Assembly: GCA_036897625.1 (NCBI GenBank)
Contig: JAYMTA010000614.1
Coordinates: 1 to 26,039, forward strand
Source of the DNA: Pelargonium cotyledonis
Lineage: Eukaryota; Streptophyta; Magnoliopsida; Geraniales; Geraniaceae
Direction: 5' to 3'
DNA: 26,039 nucleotides
Shown here: in pieces, positions 21,741 to 26,039 of the stretch
Position numbering within the stretch: the stretch's first letter is position 1
How the letters are laid out: each line of letters begins with the position of its first letter
Notes under the pieces: generated by a model
Databases searched by the model: none
Told to the model about the DNA's origin: nothing
Seen by the model: only the letters and a program-made list of their open reading frames with translations
Translations under genes and position numbers: made by a program

Positions 21741-24270
21741 TATATTTGAGTCAGAAAAATCTCTCTATTGCACTGAGCGGACAATTTAAACTAGAATATG
21801 TGAGCACTTGAAATCTGACCTGTACTTTTACGAGTTCGGATTACATAAAATGTGATTAAAATTTCATTTCACTTAAAATGCGACAAAAAGTTGAGATTGT
21901 TAGTTCGTGTCCCACTAAAAAGGATTGAGATTCCCTCAAAAAAAATTGAGATGACACCGTTTTATGACAAATTGCATAACGTGGAACAAAATTGATATAA
22001 ATTCAGTTAAGTGGAGCATCACATGTTTGTTTGCGGTTATTTCTATCATCGCCATTAGTTTCACCACTAATAAAAAATTAATAATACAGGGAGTTAGTTG
22101 TAAAAGAAAATAAAAGGCATAGTCTATCCACAAATAAGACAAAAACATAAGGATTGACATGCAATTTACCCTATCATTATTTTTAGTGAATGCCAGCTCA
22201 TATAGTAGTAGATCCCAACATTATTTTAGAACAGAGCCAACATTTTTGTTAATAATATGGTTTTGACAATTTGGTGAGTGACACACCAGAAAACAGCTGG
22301 GTTCATGTATTCTGCTAGTAAGACAATCATTGTTTTTTTTTAGCATTTTGATCAAATACTATAATCCAACTTCTAGAATGCTTATTGGTAGGGACAAATT
22401 TAGCAAAATAATAAAATTCAGCGGAGACAATTACTCTCACTCGAGCTTTCAATATGAGTTTCATATAAAATTAGTTCGGATTTTTGGGATTGGTTTGAAA
22501 AGACATAGCTAAAAAAGGATGCGGGTTTTGAGTTTTACTCGTAAAGTATGCGTAAATGTTTTATCTAGTCCGAATTGAAATTTGATCGAGTCTATTTTAA
22601 GCATGTTCTCCCTGCAAAAATGTGAATCATGTTCAAGTATTCAGAAATTCATATCCAAACTACCAAATCTATACAGAAACAGAGTCGTTGTTGCGAATCC
22701 AGTTTCGAGTGTCTCCCGTTCTAAGGATTTTCATATTCGAGCCCGAATTGTCATATTTATAGGAGACCGAGGTCGTTGTCGCCGAGGAGGTGACCAGTAA
22801 TGACAAGGAAGCTTCAAATTATAGATGAGAAAAGTCACAAAAGTCATTAGTTTTGAAATTTAAAATCCAATTGAATATTGGTTTCATTAAAGCAAAGCTC
22901 AGTTCCAGCTGTGTCCGTATCCGCGGAAACCCACAGCGCAGAAACGCAAGCCGCAAACGCGTTCCGTTTGGTTTGGTTTGGTGGGTGGTTATTAGACTTA
23001 AATGGCTCACGTCTTGAACCTCCAATTATTAGGAATAATATGAGATTAAATATATATATTTTCAATATTTTAGTTGGATTTGTAGTTTGATAATAACCAT
23101 AAAATTTGTTTTCAAATCACCCGTAATTCACTTGGCTCGCAATTTTCTGTTTATGTGTTTAGTGACCCGTCTGTTTTGACTCCCGAATTAAGTGTATGTA
23201 TCCACGTGCAGGGTCTGTTCTCGTTTATTCGATTTGCATGTGAGGGGAACGTTAGGTGATATTTCCGGCTTAAATCAATTTACCTACATGCAAATTTGAT
23301 TTATCCCTTGTGCAAATTGTGTTGGTTGCTTGAGCTACAAGTTTTGCAATAATTGACTTAAACAATTAAAAATGTGATTGGAGAGAGAAATTAGGGTTTG
23401 TAACCACTTGACAACCCTACAACTTGATTTTCTTTAGAGTGTCAATTTTTAACCAAGGCATATTCAAATTTGATTTGTTCGGATTAGATCGATTGAAATT
23501 GAAGTTTTTCAGTGTGAAATATTATATTTTGCGAATTTTGTATTGTTTTGAACAATATCTTAAAATTAAGTCAGAATAAAAAAATAATTCTTTTAACTTT
23601 TGAGATCTAGAATTTGAAATAGTGCAAAGTAAAAATCAAAATATTGAGAGGCATGTGTAAATAGAGTTGACAATGTCAAGGGCATAAATGCAAAACATCA
23701 ACCTCAACCTTTCTTCCTTGAGCACTAAGCAAAAAAGCGCCAATTGTTTTGTCACATTGTAAAACAAATATCAAGGTTCCTAATTAAAGCTATTTTCTTT
23801 AACACTTTTATTGGGGTCCATAACCTTTTCCACTGATTGAGTCCATAACCTTTTCCACTGATAGACATTAATTGAAAATATTTTAAATTTGATAGGATTA
23901 AAACTACTCGATTTGATCAATTTCAGAGTTGGGTGATAAGAGTAGTAATGTTGAAGGATCGGACAAATTTACGCATTTTACATTTAAAAAAAAGTAAAAA
24001 ACGGTATGTGGTTTGATGTTTGAACGAGTTCAAAACCATTTCATATCAAAATTAAATTGAATTAAATTTTATGGACATAAACACGCCTGAAACACAAAAT
24101 TGTCTAACATGTGGAAAAGAGAGATCTCAAAGAAAGTGTAAACAAGTTTAAAAAAAAAAAAACAGCTTTAATCAAGAAAGCCTTGAGGCAAAGGCAAGAA
24201 CTTCACTGGTTTTCTTGCAGCTTCCTTGCACTTTCTTGTGTGCAACAGAAAAATAAGAAATTATTTTATC
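21740..24270. other. Gene-free AT-rich spacer
   Basis: No coding region is supported. A GC-richer patch at about 22885-22990 (ending in GGTTT/GGTTTG repeats near 22965-22985) and another at 22680-22800 look like eroded repeats. The 25-bp tandem duplication at 23816-23862 is listed separately. A-runs occur near 23985 and 24151-24163. Confidence 0.6.
23816..23862. repeat. 25-bp tandem duplication
   Basis: gtccataaccttttccactg is present twice, 23816-23835 and 23841-23860, with a 25-bp period; the identity extends two bases further in each copy. It is a simple local duplication in the spacer. Confidence 0.85.
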
Positions 24271-24305
24271 TTTATGTTAGGTTTTGTTTTTGCTTTTGTT
24301 GGTGC

Positions 24306-24313
24306 TATAAATA
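24306..24313 (+). promoter_or_regulatory. TATA box of HIPP gene
   Basis: TATAAATA is preceded by GC and followed by CATTCCC, a good plant TATA box. It predicts transcription starting about 24335-24345, roughly 495 bases before the ATG. The spacing to the repeats and the ATG-free leader supports this placement. Confidence 0.7.
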
Positions 24314-24317
24314 CATT

Positions 24318-24770
24318 CCCAAAAGCCAACAACACACATCAAAAACATTTCTTTCCCACAACCCACATCTTGTTTTGTCAAGATATCTTGTGGGTTTGTC
24401 TTGTTTTTTCGACAACTCTTCTGGAAAATTTGCTAAAAACACATCAAAAACATCTCTTTTCCATCACCCACATCTAATTTTTTCAAGAACTCTTTTGGGT
24501 TTCTGAAACACATTCCCTTAGCAATTTGCCAAAAAAACACATAAAAATCATCTCTTTTTCATAACCCACATCTTGTTTCTCAAGTACTCAACTGGGTTTG
24601 TCTTGTTTTCTCAAAAAACTCTTCTGGGTTTTTGATACACATTCTCAAACCAATTAGGCAAGAGCCCATAAAAAAAACATCTCTTTTTCATCACCCACAT
24701 CTTAATTGTTTCTACAAAAATCATCTGGGTTTGTCTTGGTTTATCAAGAACTTTACTGGGTTTTTGTCTT
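24318..24770 (+). repeat. Four imperfect ~100-130-bp repeats in HIPP leader
   Basis: The anchor cccacatct occurs at 24362, 24467, 24565 and 24694 (spacings 105, 98 and 129). In each copy it is preceded by acat(c/t)tctttt..ca and followed by tcaag.a(a/c)(t/c)c and (c/t)tgggttt. These repeats make up most of the inferred 5' UTR, which is rich in C, A and T and poor in G. Confidence 0.8.
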
Positions 24771-24834
24771 TAATCTCTCTTTTTTGCTTGTTCAAGCTGA
24801 AATATAATATAATCAAGAACCAAATTAAGTGAGA

Positions 24835-25544
24835 ATGGGAGTTGGAGGGACATTGGAGTACCTTTCTGATCTAATGGCTAGTAGTGGCCACAAACACAAG
24901 AAGAGGAAGCAATTGCAAACTGTGGAGCTCAAGGTCAGGATGGACTGTGATGGCTGTGAGCTTAAGGTCAAGAATGCTCTCTCTTCATTAAATGGTAAGT
25001 TTCACTTTTTCACACCCAAATAAAATCTCACTATTGTTTGATAAAATATTGAAATGTTTCAACAAAAAACTTCCCATTTCTAATTATGTCCTTCTAGGTT
25101 ACTATTCTACCAATTTGTTTGCTTCTATCATAAGTAATAAGCTTATTCAATGCACATCATGTTAAGTTCATAATAGTAAATTCACCAAATTGTTGTTGTT
25201 GCTGTTGTTGTGCAGGAGTGAAATCAGTGGAGATAAACAGGAAGCAACAGAAGGTGACAGTGAATGGGTATGTGGAGGCAAGCAAGGTGTTGAAGAAGGC
25301 CAAGGCCACAGGGAAGAAGGCTGAGATATGGCCCTATGTGCCCTACAATTTGGTGTCTCAGCCCTACGCTGCTCAGTCTTATGACAAAAAAGCCCCTCCT
25401 GGTTATGTCAGGAGGGTGGACAATAATTACAGTTATGCCGACAATAATTACAGTTATGCCACTACAGGGACAGTCACCCGATATGAAGACCCTTACATCA
25501 CCATGTTCAGTGATGACAACCCTAATGCCTGTTCTCTCATGTAA
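24835..25544 (+). CDS. Heavy-metal-associated isoprenylated plant protein (HIPP23-like), 2 exons, 162 aa
   Basis: Exons 24835-24994 and 25216-25544 (489 nt); donor AATG|GTAAGT, acceptor TTGTGCAG|GA. The start at 24835 (MGVGGTLEYLSDL) is the family's usual N-terminus. A basic stretch HKHKKRK lies at residues 19-25. A single HMA domain spans ~28-92 with the metal-binding MDCDGC (Cys38, Cys41). The family motif WPYVPYNLVSQPY follows, then KKAPPGYVRRVD and a C-terminal CaaX box CSLM (Cys159), predicted farnesylated because X is Met. Members bind Cu, Zn or Cd and partner proteins at the plasma membrane or in the nucleus, and respond to metal, cold, drought or pathogens. The group (HIPP20-27) is secure; the choice of HIPP23 rests on remembered similarity and gene order. 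Confidence 0.93.
24995..25215 (+). other. HIPP intron
   Basis: A 221-bp intron in phase 1 at the conserved position within the HMA domain (...LNG|VKSVE). The 3' end has a (TTG)n-rich tract (about 25191-25210) in place of a plain polypyrimidine tract. Confidence 0.85.
25419..25460 (+). repeat. Perfect 21-bp in-frame duplication in HIPP
   Basis: gacaataattacagttatgc followed by c occurs at 25419-25439 and again at 25440-25460 with no mismatch, encoding DNNYSYA twice. Identity at synonymous sites indicates a very recent slippage event in the variable linker between the HMA domain and the CaaX box. Confidence 0.95.
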
Positions 25545-26039
25545 TGTAATTTTGACAATTTCATGATCTTGGTTGATTAGTAAATTCCACCAAATTAGAA
25601 GCCCCTTGTAAAATTCCAATGTAGTTGTTTTCTTCTTCTTTTTTGGGATTTTGGGTTTTGTTCTTGTAGTTGATTAATCAAGTGAAGAGATTATGAAATT
25701 GTATTTGAAAAATTTAGACTTGTTTTCGATTTTGTGGTATTGATTGTAAAATATTACTATTAAATAGGATCTATCGAGTTTAGTACTAGATATAATCGGA
25801 TTTGAATCGACGAACATATGTCTGCAACTATATTGATAATAGATTGAGAGGAAAGGAAGTGAATCTATAACAATGTCTCCATTATGAGAGAGTTGTTGTG
25901 AGAAACCAAATGCAAATCATAATTGATTAATTGTGTTTCGTTTTGTCCTATATTATAGTGATAATGTTGTGGTTATATTCACATAAATATAATTGCAAGC
26001 TGTCTGCTACATATAGGTGATGAGACCATATTGCTATAT
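25545..26039 (+). other. HIPP 3' UTR and downstream flank
   Basis: T-rich non-coding sequence follows the TAA, with transcript end probably between about 25680 and 25750. The remainder is AT-rich with no gene seen up to the window edge. Confidence 0.4.

Noticed and set aside
24111..24506. 131-codon plus-strand frame ahead of the HIPP gene
   Set aside because: It spans the promoter, the TATA box and the leader repeats, its protein is repeat-derived, and no codon-level signal was seen.
24362..24702. CRISPR-like regular repeats in the HIPP leader
   Set aside because: The copies are imperfect and 98-129 bp apart with no conserved spacer length, and the genome is eukaryotic. They are diverged tandem repeats.

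Overview
This is nuclear DNA from a flowering plant, almost certainly a eudicot. The genes have introns with GT..AG borders, the spacers are AT-rich, and there are plant-type MITE and SINE insertions. All three recognisable protein-coding genes lie on the + strand. Nothing here looks bacterial, organellar or viral. I could not fix the species; the style of the Stowaway-like MITE remnant hints weakly at an asterid.

Layout. 1-497 is an upstream spacer with a 60-bp tandem repeat. About 498-6110 is an ACINUS orthologue (SAP domain, RRM-like fold, RSB motif; 727 aa; four coding exons at 2147-3494, 4285-4488, 4579-4730 and 5161-5640). It has a long 5' leader, and its leader intron carries a TIR-bounded MITE-like element. 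6110-10440 is a gene-free AT-rich spacer. It holds a tRNA-type SINE (8413-8606) and a 0.68-kb minus-strand retroposed element (9098-9774), both bounded by target-site duplications and both lying between two inverted GGCTC-rich motifs. About 10440-21740 is an orthologue of CELLULOSE SYNTHASE INTERACTIVE 1 (CSI1/POM2): 2144 aa in seven coding exons, armadillo repeats and a C-terminal C2 domain. Its 1.7-kb leader intron is built largely of a degenerate ~280-bp tandem repeat. 21740-24270 is a second spacer with no gene seen. About 24300-25700 is a heavy-metal-associated isoprenylated plant protein of the HIPP20-27 group, most like HIPP23. It is 162 aa in two exons, and its ~0.5-kb leader has no ATG and contains four imperfect repeats.

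The three genes act in different processes: nuclear RNA processing, cellulose synthase to microtubule coupling, and membrane-linked metal or protein binding. They are not a functional cluster. From memory, the Arabidopsis ACINUS and HIPP23 loci (At4g39680, At4g39700) are near neighbours, and CSI1 (At2g22125) lies in the paralogous chromosome 2 block, so the window probably shows the ancestral gene order before Arabidopsis fractionation.

I found no evidence for a wholly new biological system. The observations most worth checking are the repeat-built CSI1 leader intron, the small uORFs in the CSI1 leader, the ATG-free repeated HIPP leader, and the two retroposons with target-site duplications.
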